Source: Streptomyces althioticus
GTDB taxonomy: Bacteria; Actinomycetota; Actinomycetes; Streptomycetales; Streptomycetaceae
Reading direction: 5' to 3'
NCBI GenBank assembly: GCA_014649355.1
Contig: BMSW01000004.1
Coordinates: 326,608 to 390,607, forward strand
Length of the DNA stretch: 64,000 nucleotides
Shown here: piece by piece, positions 1 to 8,319 of the stretch
Layout of the letters: the number at the start of each line of letters is the position of its first letter
Numbering within the stretch: position 1 is the stretch's first letter
The notes under the pieces: model-generated
The model's input: only the letters and a program-made list of their open reading frames with translations
Told to the model about the DNA's origin: nothing
Databases searched by the model: none
Program-made: the position numbers and the translations under genes

Positions 1-1
1 G

Positions 2-2041
2 GACGAACGGTTCCCCGGCGCCAGCGCCGACGGAGCCACCGCCCGCGTCGTCTTCAAGGCGCCCGACGGCCAGAAGATGACCGACCCCGGCAACAAGGCG
101 GCGGTCCAGGACACCGTCGACGAGCTGTCCGGCGGCACCGAGGTCGCCCAGGTCACCGACCCGTACCAGGGCGGCGGCGTCAGCCAGGACGGCACGATCG
201 CCTACTCCTCCGTGACCTACAAGGTCCCCGGCATGGAGCTGGAGGAGTCCTCCCGTGAGGCCCTGCAGGCCGCAGCCGAGGACGCCCGCGACTCGGGGCT
301 GACCGTCGAGATCGGCGGTGACGCCCTCCAGGCCATACCGGAGACCGGCTCCGCCGAGATCATCGGCATCGGCATCGCCGCGGTCGTCCTGGTCATCACC
401 CTCGGCTCGCTGCTCGCCGCCGGACTGCCGCTGCTCACCGCGATCGTCGGCGTCGGCATCGGCGTCGCCACCATCACCGCGCTGGCCAGCACGCTCGACC
501 TGGGCTCCACCACCTCCATCCTGGCCTCGATGATCGGTCTCGCGGTCGGCATCGACTACGCCCTGTTCGTGGTCTCCCGCTACCGCGCCGAACTCGCCGA
601 GGGACGTGAGCGTGAGGAGGCGGCCGGACGGGCCGTCGGCACCGCGGGTTCCGCCGTGGTCTTCGCCGGTCTGACCGTCGTCATCGCGCTGGTCGGCCTG
701 TCCGTCGTCAACATCCCGATGCTGACGAAGATGGGCATCGCCGCCGCCGGCACGGTCGCCGTCGCGGTCCTCATCGCCCTCACCCTCATCCCCGCCGTGC
801 TCGGCTACGCCGGCCGCCGTGTCCGCCCGGCGGGCGAGAAGAGCAAGCTGCTCGGCGGCGGACGCGCCAAGGACAAGGCGGACAGGCCCAACATGGGCAC
901 CCGCTGGGCGAGTTTCGTCGTCCGCCGCCCGCTGGCCGTGCTGCTGCTCGGCATCGTCGGCCTCGGCGCCGCCGCGGTCCCGGCCGGCTCCCTGGAGCTG
1001 GGCCTGCCCGACGACGGCTCCCAGCCGACGTCCACCACGCAGCGCCGCGCCTACGACCTGCTCTCCGACGGCTTCGGACCCGGCTTCAACGGCCCGCTGG
1101 TGGTCGTGGTGGACGCCCAGGGCAGCGACGACCCGCAGGCCGTCTTCCAGCAGGCCGGCGACGAGATCAAGGCGCTCGACAACGTCGTGAACGTCGCCCC
1201 CGCCGCCCCCAACAAGGCCGGCGACACCGCGACGATCGCCGTCATCCCGGACGCCAAGCCGTCCTCGGTGGCCACCGAGGACCTGGTCCACGACATCCGG
1301 GCCGTGGGCGCCGACATCAAGGACGGCACCGGCGCGGAGGTCCTCGTGACCGGCGCCACGGCGATGAACATCGACGTCTCGCAGAAGCTGAACGACGCCC
1401 TGGTGCCGTACCTGGTGCTGGTGGTCGGACTCGCGTTCCTGCTGCTGATCGTGGTGTTCCGCTCGATCCTCGTCCCGCTGAAGGCGGCCCTCGGCTTCCT
1501 GCTCTCCGTGCTGGCGGCCCTCGGCGCGGTCGTCGCGGTCTACCAGTGGGGCTGGCTGTCCGGCCTGATGGGCGTCGAGGAGACCGGTCCGATCATGTCG
1601 ATGATGCCGATCTTCATGGTCGGCGTGGTCTTCGGACTGGCCATGGACTACGAGGTGTTCCTCGTGACCCGCATCCGCGAGGCCCACGTCCACGGCGAGA
1701 AGCCGTCGCAGGCCGTGGTCACCGGGTTCCGGTACAGCGCGCGGGTGGTGACCGCCGCGGCGGTCATCATGATCGCGGTGTTCTCCGGGTTCATCGGGTC
1801 CAGCGACTCCATGGTCAAGATGATCGGCTTCGGCCTCGCGATCGCCGTCCTCTTCGACGCGTTCGTGGTCCGCATGGCCATCGTCCCGGCCGTCCTGGCG
1901 CTGCTCGGCGCCAAGGCCTGGTGGCTGCCCAAGTGGCTGGACCGGGCGCTGCCCAACGTCGACGTCGAGGGCGAGAGCCTCGCCGCGCACGACGGTGCGG
2001 CGGGCAAGGACGACGAGGACAAGGAACTCGTCCGGGCCTGA
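2..2041 (+). CDS. MMPL/RND-family transporter, 5' end outside window
   Basis: The reading frame is open from the first bases, so the true start lies upstream. About 679 residues are visible; the family is usually 700-750 residues, so little is missing. The visible part starts in the first extracytoplasmic loop. Two bundles of membrane helices follow, separated by a second large loop (about residues 310-450). Each bundle carries the MMPL hallmark Asp-Tyr pair in a helix, within GIDYALF (D185, Y186) and AMDYEVF (D549, Y550). In MmpL3-type proteins these residues relay protons. Members export lipids, siderophores or drugs using the proton gradient; the substrate here cannot be read. The C-terminal tail is charged and cytoplasmic. 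The family call is firm, the role open. Confidence 0.93.
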   Translation, partial: DERFPGASADGATARVVFKAPDGQKMTDPGNKAAVQDTVDELSGGTEVAQVTDPYQGGGVSQDGTIAYSSVTYKVPGMELEESSREALQAAAEDARDSGLTVEIGGDALQAIPETGSAEIIGIGIAAVVLVITLGSLLAAGLPLLTAIVGVGIGVATITALASTLDLGSTTSILASMIGLAVGIDYALFVVSRYRAELAEGREREEAAGRAVGTAGSAVVFAGLTVVIALVGLSVVNIPMLTKMGIAAAGTVAVAVLIALTLIPAVLGYAGRRVRPAGEKSKLLGGGRAKDKADRPNMGTRWASFVVRRPLAVLLLGIVGLGAAAVPAGSLELGLPDDGSQPTSTTQRRAYDLLSDGFGPGFNGPLVVVVDAQGSDDPQAVFQQAGDEIKALDNVVNVAPAAPNKAGDTATIAVIPDAKPSSVATEDLVHDIRAVGADIKDGTGAEVLVTGATAMNIDVSQKLNDALVPYLVLVVGLAFLLLIVVFRSILVPLKAALGFLLSVLAALGAVVAVYQWGWLSGLMGVEETGPIMSMMPIFMVGVVFGLAMDYEVFLVTRIREAHVHGEKPSQAVVTGFRYSARVVTAAAVIMIAVFSGFIGSSDSMVKMIGFGLAIAVLFDAFVVRMAIVPAVLALLGAKAWWLPKWLDRALPNVDVEGESLAAHDGAAGKDDEDKELVRA

Positions 2042-2207
2042 CCGCCCGGACGGTCACGACCAGCCGGTGAGGGCTCCGTGGGGACGGGGCGCCCTCACCG
2101 GCTTCCTCGTACCGGCCGCCGTGTCCGTCGCCCCGTGTCCGTCGCCTCGTGTCCGTCGCCCGGAACGAGGTCGCGTGCACCGGGCTCCGGCGGTTACGGT
2201 GCCCCGC

Positions 2208-2720
2208 ATGACCACCTCAGCCACCGGAACCGAAGGCTCCGCAGCCCACCCGCGCTTCGCCGAGGCCCTGCGCGAACTGGGCCTCGAGGACGTGGTCGGC
2301 CGCGTCCGCCGTTTCCCGGAGGCCACCCGCACCGCCGCGGAGGCGGCGGCGGCGATCGGCTGCGAGCTCAGCGAGATCTGCAAGTCCCTGATCTTCGCCG
2401 CCGACGGCGAACCGGTCCTGGTCCTCATGGACGGCGCGTCCCGCGTCGACCTCGACCGGGTCCGCGAGGAACTCGGCGCCGGGCAGGTCACCCGCGCCAA
2501 GGCCGACGTAGTCCGCGAGACCACCGGCTACGCCATCGGCGGCGTGCCCCCCTTCGGCCACCGCACCCGCACCCGCGTCCTCGCCGACCGCTCCCTCCTC
2601 GACCACCCCGTGGTCTGGGCGGCGGCAGGCACCCCCTACGCGGTCTTCCCGATGCCCCCGAAGGACCTGATCACCCACGCGGGCGCGACACTGGTGGACG
2701 TACGGGAACGCGAGGCGTGA
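2208..2720 (+). CDS. YbaK/EbsC-family aminoacyl-tRNA deacylase
   Basis: A 170-residue protein with the YbaK/ProX fold. These proteins hydrolyse mischarged aminoacyl-tRNA, typically Cys- or Ala-tRNA(Pro). The N-terminal half has the AAAIGC...ICKSLIF pattern, whose lysine is the conserved YbaK lysine. The C-terminal half has GYAIGGVPPFGH, the usual glycine-rich signature. I chose the ATG at 2208 because it opens directly into the conserved domain; the frame runs further upstream, but that part is arginine/proline-rich and unlike the family. The gene stands alone between the MMPL gene and the toxin-antitoxin pair. The exact editing substrate cannot be assigned. Confidence 0.88.
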   Translation: MTTSATGTEGSAAHPRFAEALRELGLEDVVGRVRRFPEATRTAAEAAAAIGCELSEICKSLIFAADGEPVLVLMDGASRVDLDRVREELGAGQVTRAKADVVRETTGYAIGGVPPFGHRTRTRVLADRSLLDHPVVWAAAGTPYAVFPMPPKDLITHAGATLVDVREREA

Positions 2721-2756
2721 GACCTCGGGCGCCGGCGCCGGGGTGCGCCGGTCGCC

Positions 2757-3023
2757 TCATGTCTCGTAGACGGTGGAGCGGTGTCCGACGTGGACGACCC
2801 AGACCGTCAGTTCTCCGTCGTCGATCGTGTAGATGACGCGGTAGTCACCGACGCGCAGCCGCCTGCGCTCCGGCCGGGAGACCATCGCCGTGGTGTTGAA
2901 CCCGTACGGGTCCTTCTCCAGTTCCGTCAACTTGACGAGGATGCGGAGCGCCGTGTCCCGGGGGATCTTGCGGAGTTCGGCCTGGGCCTCAGGCCGGAAC
3001 ACCGTGCGGTAGGCGCTACTCAC
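2757..3023 (-). CDS. RelE/ParE-superfamily toxin
   Basis: An 88-residue basic protein with RelE-type layout. An N-terminal helical part (VFRPEAQAELRKIP) is followed by the beta core, RRLRVGDYRVIYTID, and VHVGHRSTVY near the end. The Arg-rich RRLRVGDYRV segment is the usual RelE surface that contacts ribosomal A-site mRNA or, in ParE relatives, gyrase. The GTG start overlaps the last 8 bases of the upstream antitoxin gene, so the two are translationally coupled. The spacing of Arg, Tyr and His residues favours RelE (ribosome-dependent mRNA cleavage) over ParE, but this is not certain. Confidence 0.9.
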   Translation of the reverse strand: MSSAYRTVFRPEAQAELRKIPRDTALRILVKLTELEKDPYGFNTTAMVSRPERRRLRVGDYRVIYTIDDGELTVWVVHVGHRSTVYET

Positions 3024-3282
3024 CGCGCTCCAGCGTCTCCCTCATGACGTCCTCGATCGGGACACCGGGTGCCGGACGGGCCATCCGCTCGTCGATGATC
3101 CGGTTGATCTCGCGCTCTTCCCACTCCTGGTACTTGCGCAACACATCGATCGAGACGACGGCGGCCACCTGCCGGCCGTGCCGGGTGATGACGGTGGGGA
3201 TGTCGTCCCGGTCGGCCCGCTCGACCACCTCGGCCAGGTGGGCGCGCACGTCGCGGATGGACTCTATGGGCATCTGCGTCAT
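3016..3282 (-). CDS. Phd/YefM-family antitoxin
   Basis: An 88-residue antitoxin. The N-terminal Phd/YefM dimerisation and DNA-binding domain is recognisable (IESIRDVRAHLAEVVERA, then PTVITRHGRQVAAVVS). An acidic, flexible tail, which would wrap the toxin, follows. I placed the start at the ATG encoding MTQMPIES; a second in-frame ATG three codons later (MPIES) is possible, and the frame extends upstream through an unlikely basic segment that would cover the operator. It is the first gene of a two-gene operon, its stop overlapping the toxin start by 8 bases. Family members repress their own promoter, consistent with the palindromes just upstream. Confidence 0.9.
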   Translation of the reverse strand: MTQMPIESIRDVRAHLAEVVERADRDDIPTVITRHGRQVAAVVSIDVLRKYQEWEEREINRIIDERMARPAPGVPIEDVMRETLERGE

Positions 3283-3306
3283 GAAGCGACGGTACACCGC
3301 GTACCG

Positions 3307-3324
3307 TGTGTACACAACGTACGT
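3307..3324. promoter_or_regulatory. Operator-like palindromes before the antitoxin gene
   Basis: Two perfect palindromes lie end to end: TGTGTACACA at 3307-3316 and ACGTACGT at 3317-3324. They sit 25-42 bases upstream of the antitoxin ATG, where the promoter should be. Phd/YefM antitoxins with their toxins autorepress through short palindromes of this kind (family knowledge). The function here is inferred. Confidence 0.5.
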
Positions 3325-3325
3325 G

Positions 3326-3763
3326 TTACTGATCCTGGGCGCCCGAGACGACCGTGAGTCTCCAGGTGGCGGGGCCCTCCGTCACCTGGACCGCCAGGTG
3401 CTGGGGTTCCCGCGGGGTGTGGACGACGCCGACCGTGGTGGCCCCGTCGCAGTGGACCGGGTGGCGGCCTCCGTCGGCGGAGCGGTCGACGAGGGTCACC
3501 GAGCCCGTGCCGGAGCAGTCCGCGTAGACCGTGTACGCCTTGCCCGGCGGCGTGAAGCGCGGGAGCTGTGCGCTGCCCGTGCCCGAGGTCTCGGGGAGCA
3601 GCACCTCGGCGGCTCGCGGGACGGCCAGGGCGGGTTGCCGGGAAGCGGCGGGCCCGGGGGACGGAGGAACGTCGGCACGCGCCGGGGCGTCCGCGTCGGT
3701 GCAGCCGGCCAGGAGCAGCGCCACCGCTGCGGTGGTGACGGCTGCGGGAAGACTGCGGCGCAC
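3326..3763 (-). CDS. Small secreted lipoprotein
   Basis: A 145-residue protein beginning VRRSLPAAVTTAAVALLLAGC, a lipoprotein signal peptide with lipobox LLAGC and acylated Cys at about residue 21. I chose the GTG at 3763 because a strong GGAGG lies 4 bases upstream; the frame continues upstream to a GTG at 3829, but the extra residues would bury the signal peptide. After the lipobox comes a Pro/Ala-rich spacer, then a compact domain with two Cys residues (YADCSG and VHCDG) that could form a disulphide. I do not recognise the domain. The protein should be anchored to the outer face of the membrane. Its 3' end lies just beyond the toxin-antitoxin promoter. Confidence 0.8.
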   Translation of the reverse strand: MRRSLPAAVTTAAVALLLAGCTDADAPARADVPPSPGPAASRQPALAVPRAAEVLLPETSGTGSAQLPRFTPPGKAYTVYADCSGTGSVTLVDRSADGGRHPVHCDGATTVGVVHTPREPQHLAVQVTEGPATWRLTVVSGAQDQ

Positions 3764-3960
3764 GGGGCCTCCGGGAGTGCGGTGTGAACACCCCGTGGTC
3801 GGCGGGGGCTTGGTGACGGTATCCGCCACTGCGTCGCCGTTGGTAGTGAAGCGTCGATCACTGGCCGGAAAGTGACGTCCTGCCCGCGTCCGGCGGGCGC
3901 GTGCGCCGCGCAGGCGGGAGGCGCACTCTGGAACGAGAGGAAATCCGGAGGTGATCCGTC

Positions 3961-4236
3961 ATGATGCACACCGCAGTGGGATGGCACATCGAGATGGAGT
4001 TCTCGGAGGACGACCAGCACACCCGCGCGGTCGCGATGGTCAGGCTGCCCGACGGGTCCGAGGTGCGCGCCCACGGGCACGCGTCCCGGCACTACACCGA
4101 CTCCAATCAGCCGCGGGTCGGGGAGGAGATCGCCGGCGCCCGGGCCCTGAACGAACTCGCCATGCAGATGCTCGACAAGGCGCACCGCGAGATCGACGAC
4201 GCGTCCGGCCGCGTCTCCCACCCGATCCACGTCTAG
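3961..4236 (+). CDS. DUF1876 domain protein
   Basis: A 91-residue protein that is almost entirely the DUF1876 domain: an N-terminal WHIEMEFSEDD strand, a central VRLPDGSEVRAHGHASRH segment and a C-terminal helix (EEIAGARALNELAMQML). Small actinobacterial proteins of this family resemble a double-stranded-RNA-binding fold, but no biochemical role is known to me. A near-perfect ribosome-binding site (GGAGGTGAT) lies just upstream of the ATG at 3961. The 3' end overlaps the convergent serine-hydrolase gene by 4 bases. Confidence 0.85.
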   Translation: MMHTAVGWHIEMEFSEDDQHTRAVAMVRLPDGSEVRAHGHASRHYTDSNQPRVGEEIAGARALNELAMQMLDKAHREIDDASGRVSHPIHV

Positions 4237-5411
4237 GAACGGGCAGCGCTCCCCACGCTTTCCTGCACCGCGCGGATCAGCGCCTGGGCCCTGGGGTCCG
4301 CGGTGACTGTCCTGCGGAAGCCGTTGGTGACGAAGCCGAGGGCGACGCCGGACTCCGGGTCGGCGAAGCCGAGGGAGCCGCCGCGGCCGGGGTGGCCGAA
4401 GGAGCCCGGGGCCAGGAGCGGGGAGGCGCTGCCGTGCAGCATGTAGCCGAGCCCGAAGCGGGTGCCGACCACCAGGACCCGGTCGGGGCCCGCCGACTCC
4501 TCGGCGCGGGCGCGCTCCACCGTGTCCGGCGAGAGCAGCCGCACCCCGTCGACCGGGCCGGTGAGCGACGCGTAGAAGCGCGCCAGCCCGTCCGCCGTCG
4601 CGATGCCGTTGGCGGCGGGCAGGGCGGCGGCGTGGAACGCGGGGTCGTTGTGGTCCGGGGACGGGTCGATCGCGGCGAAGGCGCGGCGGGTGAGGGAGTC
4701 CGGGTCGGTGTAGGCGGCGGTGACCGACCGCTTGGGCCGGGCGCGCAGCGCCCCCGACGGCTCGGGTCCCTCGACCTTGCCCGCCCGCCCGACGCGGTGC
4801 GCCTCGGAGGCCGGGAGGCCCACCCACAGGTCCAGCCCCAGCGGAGCCGCCATCTCGGACGCGATCCACTCCCCGGTGCCCTTCCCGGTCACCCGGCGCA
4901 CCAACTCGTCCACCAGCCAGCCGTACGTCAGCGCGTGGTAGCCGTGGTCCGTGCCCGGCTCCCACACCGGGGCCTGCGCGGCGACCGCCTCGGCGGCCCG
5001 TACCGGGTCGGTGGCGTCGGCGAGGCTCAGCGGGCGGTCCAGCACGGGGAGGCCCGCGCGGTGCGCGAGGACGTGCCGGACCAGCACGCCCTCCTTGCCG
5101 TGCGCCTTGAACTCCGGCCAGTACCGGCCGACCGGCGCGTCCAGGTCCAGCAGGCCCCGTTCGTGCAGCATCAGCACCGCGGCGGCCGCGACACCCTTCG
5201 TCGCCGACCGCACGACCTGCGCGGTGTCCCGCTGCCAGGGCGCGTCGCCGTCGACGTCCTTCGACCCGGCCCACAGGTCCACGACCCGCCGCCCGTCCCG
5301 GTACACGGCGAGCGCCGCCCCCCGCTCACCGAGCCGCTCGAAGTTCCGGGCGAACGCCTCCCGGACCGGTTCCCACCCGCCGGCCACTGTGCCGTGCACC
5401 TCGACGTCCAC
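4233..5411 (-). CDS. Serine beta-lactamase-like hydrolase (class C/EstB type)
   Basis: A 392-residue protein of the beta-lactamase/penicillin-binding/esterase superfamily. It has the nucleophile motif SxxK as SATK, the second-motif tyrosine in YHALTYGW, and a late glycine-rich FGHPGRGGSLGF that takes the place of KTG, as in EstB-type esterases. There is no signal peptide, so it is probably a cytoplasmic esterase or peptidase, not a resistance enzyme. I chose the GTG at 5411 (VDVEVHGTV), where homology should begin, with GAGAGGA upstream. A GTG at 5501 would add 30 Arg-rich residues and overlap the ABC gene upstream. The physiological substrate is unknown. Confidence 0.85.
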   Translation of the reverse strand: MDVEVHGTVAGGWEPVREAFARNFERLGERGAALAVYRDGRRVVDLWAGSKDVDGDAPWQRDTAQVVRSATKGVAAAAVLMLHERGLLDLDAPVGRYWPEFKAHGKEGVLVRHVLAHRAGLPVLDRPLSLADATDPVRAAEAVAAQAPVWEPGTDHGYHALTYGWLVDELVRRVTGKGTGEWIASEMAAPLGLDLWVGLPASEAHRVGRAGKVEGPEPSGALRARPKRSVTAAYTDPDSLTRRAFAAIDPSPDHNDPAFHAAALPAANGIATADGLARFYASLTGPVDGVRLLSPDTVERARAEESAGPDRVLVVGTRFGLGYMLHGSASPLLAPGSFGHPGRGGSLGFADPESGVALGFVTNGFRRTVTADPRAQALIRAVQESVGSAARS

Positions 5412-5493
5412 GTCTCGTCGTCCTCTCCGCTCGCCTGCGACAGTGGGTGCAACCACGCCGTCGCGCCTGCGATTCCAGGGCGCGGCGCGCTCG

Positions 5494-6264
5494 TCACCCA
5501 CGGCCGGGCGGCGCCGGCACGGAACGCGGGTCGAAGCCGTACGGCAGCTCCAGGCGGTGCGCCCGCATGAGGTCGTCGTCGGCGAGCAGGTCCCCCGTCG
5601 GGCCGTCCGCCGCGATCACCCCGTCGCTGAGGACCAGCGCGCGCGGGCACAGCTCCAGCGCGTACGGCAGGTCGTGCGTGACCATCAGGACGGTGACGTC
5701 CAACGAGCGCAGGATGTCGGCCAGTTCACGGCGGGACGCCGGGTCCAGGTTGGAGGACGGCTCGTCCAGGACGAGGATCTCCGGCTCCATCGCGAGCACG
5801 GTCGCCACGGCCACCCGGCGCCGCTGCCCGAAGGAGAGGTGGTGCGGCGGGCGGTCCTTGAACTCCGCCATGCCGACCCGCTCCAGCGCCCGGTCGACGC
5901 GCGCCTCCAGCTCGGCCCCCTTGAGCCCGGCCGCCGCCGGACCGAACGCCACGTCCTCCCGCACCGTCGGCATGAACAGCTGGTCGTCGGGGTCCTGGAA
6001 GACGATCCCGACCCGGCGCCGGATCTCCGCCATGTGCCGCCTGCCGACCTGCAGGCCGGCCACGCGGACGGTGCCCGCGCCGCCGGTGAGGATGCCGTTG
6101 AGGTGCAGGACGAGGGTGGTCTTGCCGGCGCCGTTCGGCCCGAGCAGCGCGACCCGCTCGCCGCGCCCGATGGTGAAGTCCACGCCGAACAGGGCCTGAT
6201 GGCCGTCGGGGTAGGCGAAGGCGAGGCCGGAGACCTCGAGGGAAGCAGTACTCACAGGGTCCAT
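5494..6264 (-). CDS. cbiO: ECF nickel/cobalt transporter ATPase (CbiO type)
   Basis: An ABC ATPase of about 256 residues that drives the ECF importer. Walker A is GPNGAGKTT, the signature LSFGQRRRVAVA, and Walker B ILVLDEPSSNLD followed by the switch His in VTHD. Signature and sequence fit the CbiO/NikO subgroup, which partners one CbiQ-type T component. The ATG at 6264 lies inside the end of cbiQ. A GTG at 6255 that overlaps the cbiQ stop by GTGA is an equally good start. This is the third gene of cbiM-cbiQ-cbiO on the minus strand. Confidence 0.93.
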   Translation of the reverse strand: MDPVSTASLEVSGLAFAYPDGHQALFGVDFTIGRGERVALLGPNGAGKTTLVLHLNGILTGGAGTVRVAGLQVGRRHMAEIRRRVGIVFQDPDDQLFMPTVREDVAFGPAAAGLKGAELEARVDRALERVGMAEFKDRPPHHLSFGQRRRVAVATVLAMEPEILVLDEPSSNLDPASRRELADILRSLDVTVLMVTHDLPYALELCPRALVLSDGVIAADGPTGDLLADDDLMRAHRLELPYGFDPRSVPAPPGRG

Positions 6265-7013
6265 CCCAGCAGACACACGACGAGGGCGGCGCAGGGGAGG
6301 GCCAGGGCGTACGACCACTGCGCCCGGGACGCCGCCACCTCGTCGATCACCGGCATGACCCCGGTGTAGCCGCGGCTCACCATCGCCAGGTGGACGCGCT
6401 CACCGCGTTCGTAGGAGCGGATGAACAGCGCGCCCGCCGACTTGGCGAGCACGCCCCAGTGCCGTACCCCGCGCGCCTCGAAGCCCCGGGACTCGCGGGC
6501 GATCCGCATGCGGCGCATCTCGTCGGTGATGACGTCGCCGTAGCGGACCATGAAGGACGCGATCTGCACCAGCAGCGGCGGCAGCCTGAGCCGCTGGAGG
6601 CCGTGCAGCAGCTCCCGCAGTTCGGTGGTGGCGGCGAGCAGGACGGACGCGGCGACGCCGAGGGTGCCCTTGGCCAGCACGTTCCAGGCGCCCCACAGAC
6701 CGTTCACGCTCAGCGACAGCCCGAGCACGTCGACCCGCTCGCCCTCGGCGACGAACGGCAGCAGCACGGCGAACGCGACGAACGGCACCTCGATCAGCAG
6801 CCGCTTCAGCAGGAAGCCGGCCGGTACGCGCGCCGCGTACGCGACCGCGCCGAGCAGCATCGCGTACGCCGCGAACGCCCACATCGCCTCGCGCGGCGTC
6901 GACACGACCACGACCACGAAGGCGAGCACCGCGGCGAGCTTGGTGTGCGGCGGCAGCGCGTGCACGGGGGAGTGGCCGTGCCGGTAGAGCCGGTGGGAGT
7001 GACCCGCACCCAC
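6252..7013 (-). CDS. cbiQ: ECF transporter T component CbiQ
   Basis: A 253-residue membrane protein, the energy-coupling T subunit of a nickel/cobalt ECF importer. After a short cytoplasmic N-terminus (HSPVHALPPHTKL) there are several membrane helices. A cytoplasmic region carries two Ala-Arg-x coupling motifs: ARESRGFEARG, which contains SRGFEARG typical of the family, and the later MVSRGYTG. These helices dock into the ATPase grooves. The start lies 1 base after the cbiM stop and the 3' end overlaps cbiO, so the three genes form one transcript. Confidence 0.92.
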   Translation of the reverse strand: MGAGHSHRLYRHGHSPVHALPPHTKLAAVLAFVVVVVSTPREAMWAFAAYAMLLGAVAYAARVPAGFLLKRLLIEVPFVAFAVLLPFVAEGERVDVLGLSLSVNGLWGAWNVLAKGTLGVAASVLLAATTELRELLHGLQRLRLPPLLVQIASFMVRYGDVITDEMRRMRIARESRGFEARGVRHWGVLAKSAGALFIRSYERGERVHLAMVSRGYTGVMPVIDEVAASRAQWSYALALPCAALVVCLLGWTL

Positions 7014-7014
7014 G

Positions 7015-8109
7015 TCAGACGCTCGTGCCGGCGGAGGTGGTGTCCTCCGCCCGCTCGTCGGCGGTCCGCCTGCGGCGGACCGCCCAGAACACGCCCGTGC
7101 CCGCCACGACCGTCACGCCCACGCCGATCACGCCCGCGAGACCGCCGGACAGCCGGGCGTCGTCGACGTCCTTCACGCCGTAGTCGGCCAGCGGGGAGTC
7201 CGCGACCGCGTGCTCCTCGGCCTGCTGGTCGATGCCGTGGTCGGCGGCGACCTTCTCCAGGCCGTCCGGGTTCGCCGAGGCGTAGAAGCTCACGAACCCC
7301 GCGAGCAGCAGCGAGGTGACCAGGCCGGCGATCCACACCTTGCGCGGGGAACGCGCGGCGACCGGGACGGGCTCCGCTGTCTCCGGGGCGTCGACCAGCT
7401 CGCCGTTCACCCGCAGCTTCAGCTTCTGCCCCAGCCCGCGCGCGCCGTGCACCAGGTCGGGGCGTACGGCGATCACCGCGCCGACGGTCAGCGCGGTGAT
7501 GGCGGCCTCGCCGAGACCGATGAGCACGTGCACGCCGACCATCGCGCCGGCGACCTTGCCGATCGACACGTCGGTGGTGCCGCCCACCGCGTACAGCAGC
7601 GTGAAGACGACCGCGGAGGCCGGGACGGAGACCAGGGCGGCGACGAAGGAGGCGGCGGTCACCGAGCGGCGGGAGCGCGGCAGCACCTTCACCAGGCCGC
7701 GGAACAGCGCGTAGGCGACCACGGTGGTGGTGATCGCCATGGTGGTGATGTTCACACCGAGCGCGGTGAGGCCGCCGTCGGCGAACAGCACGGACTGGAG
7801 CAGCAGCACCACGGACACGCACAGCACACCCGTGTACGGACCGACGAGGATCGCGGCGAGGGCGCCGCCGAGGAGGTGGCCGCTGGTGCCGGCGGCCACG
7901 GGGAAGTTCAGCATCTGCACGGCGAAGATGAACGCCGCGACCAGACCGGCCAGCGGCGCGGTGCGCTCGGCGCCCCCGCCCGCGCCCGGGCGTGCGGTGT
8001 CGTCGAGCTCGCGGCGCGCGCCGCGCAGGCTCACGGCGATCGCGCCGGCGGCGAGGATGCCGGCGGCGGCGGATACGGGGACGTCGATGAATCCGTCAGG
8101 TGCGTGCAC
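7015..8109 (-). CDS. cbiM: ECF nickel/cobalt transporter S component CbiM with fused CbiN-like PDGLE domain
   Basis: A 364-residue fusion. The N-terminus MHAPDGFIDVPVS is the CbiM hallmark: after loss of the initiator Met, His2 and nearby residues bind the metal. About seven helices follow. The C-terminal part (about residues 255-345) is a CbiN-like domain with a membrane helix and the SANPDGLEKV motif, then a last helix. The fusion explains why there is no separate cbiN. Substrate is Ni2+ or Co2+; I see no cobalamin riboswitch upstream but do see a Nur-type box, which favours nickel (NikM/N). First gene of the operon. Confidence 0.93.
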   Translation of the reverse strand: MHAPDGFIDVPVSAAAGILAAGAIAVSLRGARRELDDTARPGAGGGAERTAPLAGLVAAFIFAVQMLNFPVAAGTSGHLLGGALAAILVGPYTGVLCVSVVLLLQSVLFADGGLTALGVNITTMAITTTVVAYALFRGLVKVLPRSRRSVTAASFVAALVSVPASAVVFTLLYAVGGTTDVSIGKVAGAMVGVHVLIGLGEAAITALTVGAVIAVRPDLVHGARGLGQKLKLRVNGELVDAPETAEPVPVAARSPRKVWIAGLVTSLLLAGFVSFYASANPDGLEKVAADHGIDQQAEEHAVADSPLADYGVKDVDDARLSGGLAGVIGVGVTVVAGTGVFWAVRRRRTADERAEDTTSAGTSV

Positions 8110-8129
8110 GGACTCGATGATGTGTCCTC

Positions 8130-8146
8130 TTGCGAACCTTTCGCAA
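8130..8146. promoter_or_regulatory. Nur-box-like operator before cbiM
   Basis: TTGCGA-ACCTT-TCGCAA forms a 6-5-6 inverted repeat inside a longer perfect repeat (10-base arms, 8127-8136 and 8140-8149, 3-base loop). The form TTGCnn-N5-nnGCAA matches the nickel-responsive Fur-family Nur site as I recall it from S. coelicolor. It lies about 20-40 bases upstream of the cbiM ATG, suited to nickel-dependent repression. The regulator is inferred. Confidence 0.6.
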
Positions 8147-8319
8147 GAGCGAGTGACTTGTTCTACGTCTCGTCCTACCTTCCCTTTACCTCATCTGTGA
8201 TAGAGGCCGCTCGGAAGCGCGGATTCCGATTTGGGTGCACGATGGGACGGGGGTGGGTAAACGGCTGATGAGCCATGGATGCCCTGCCGGGCGCACGACG
8301 CAGCGTAAGGGGCCCACCG

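Noticed and set aside
8110..8319. Cobalamin riboswitch before cbiM
   Set aside because: No B12-box-like conserved core or long structured leader was visible; only the Nur-like palindrome stands out.
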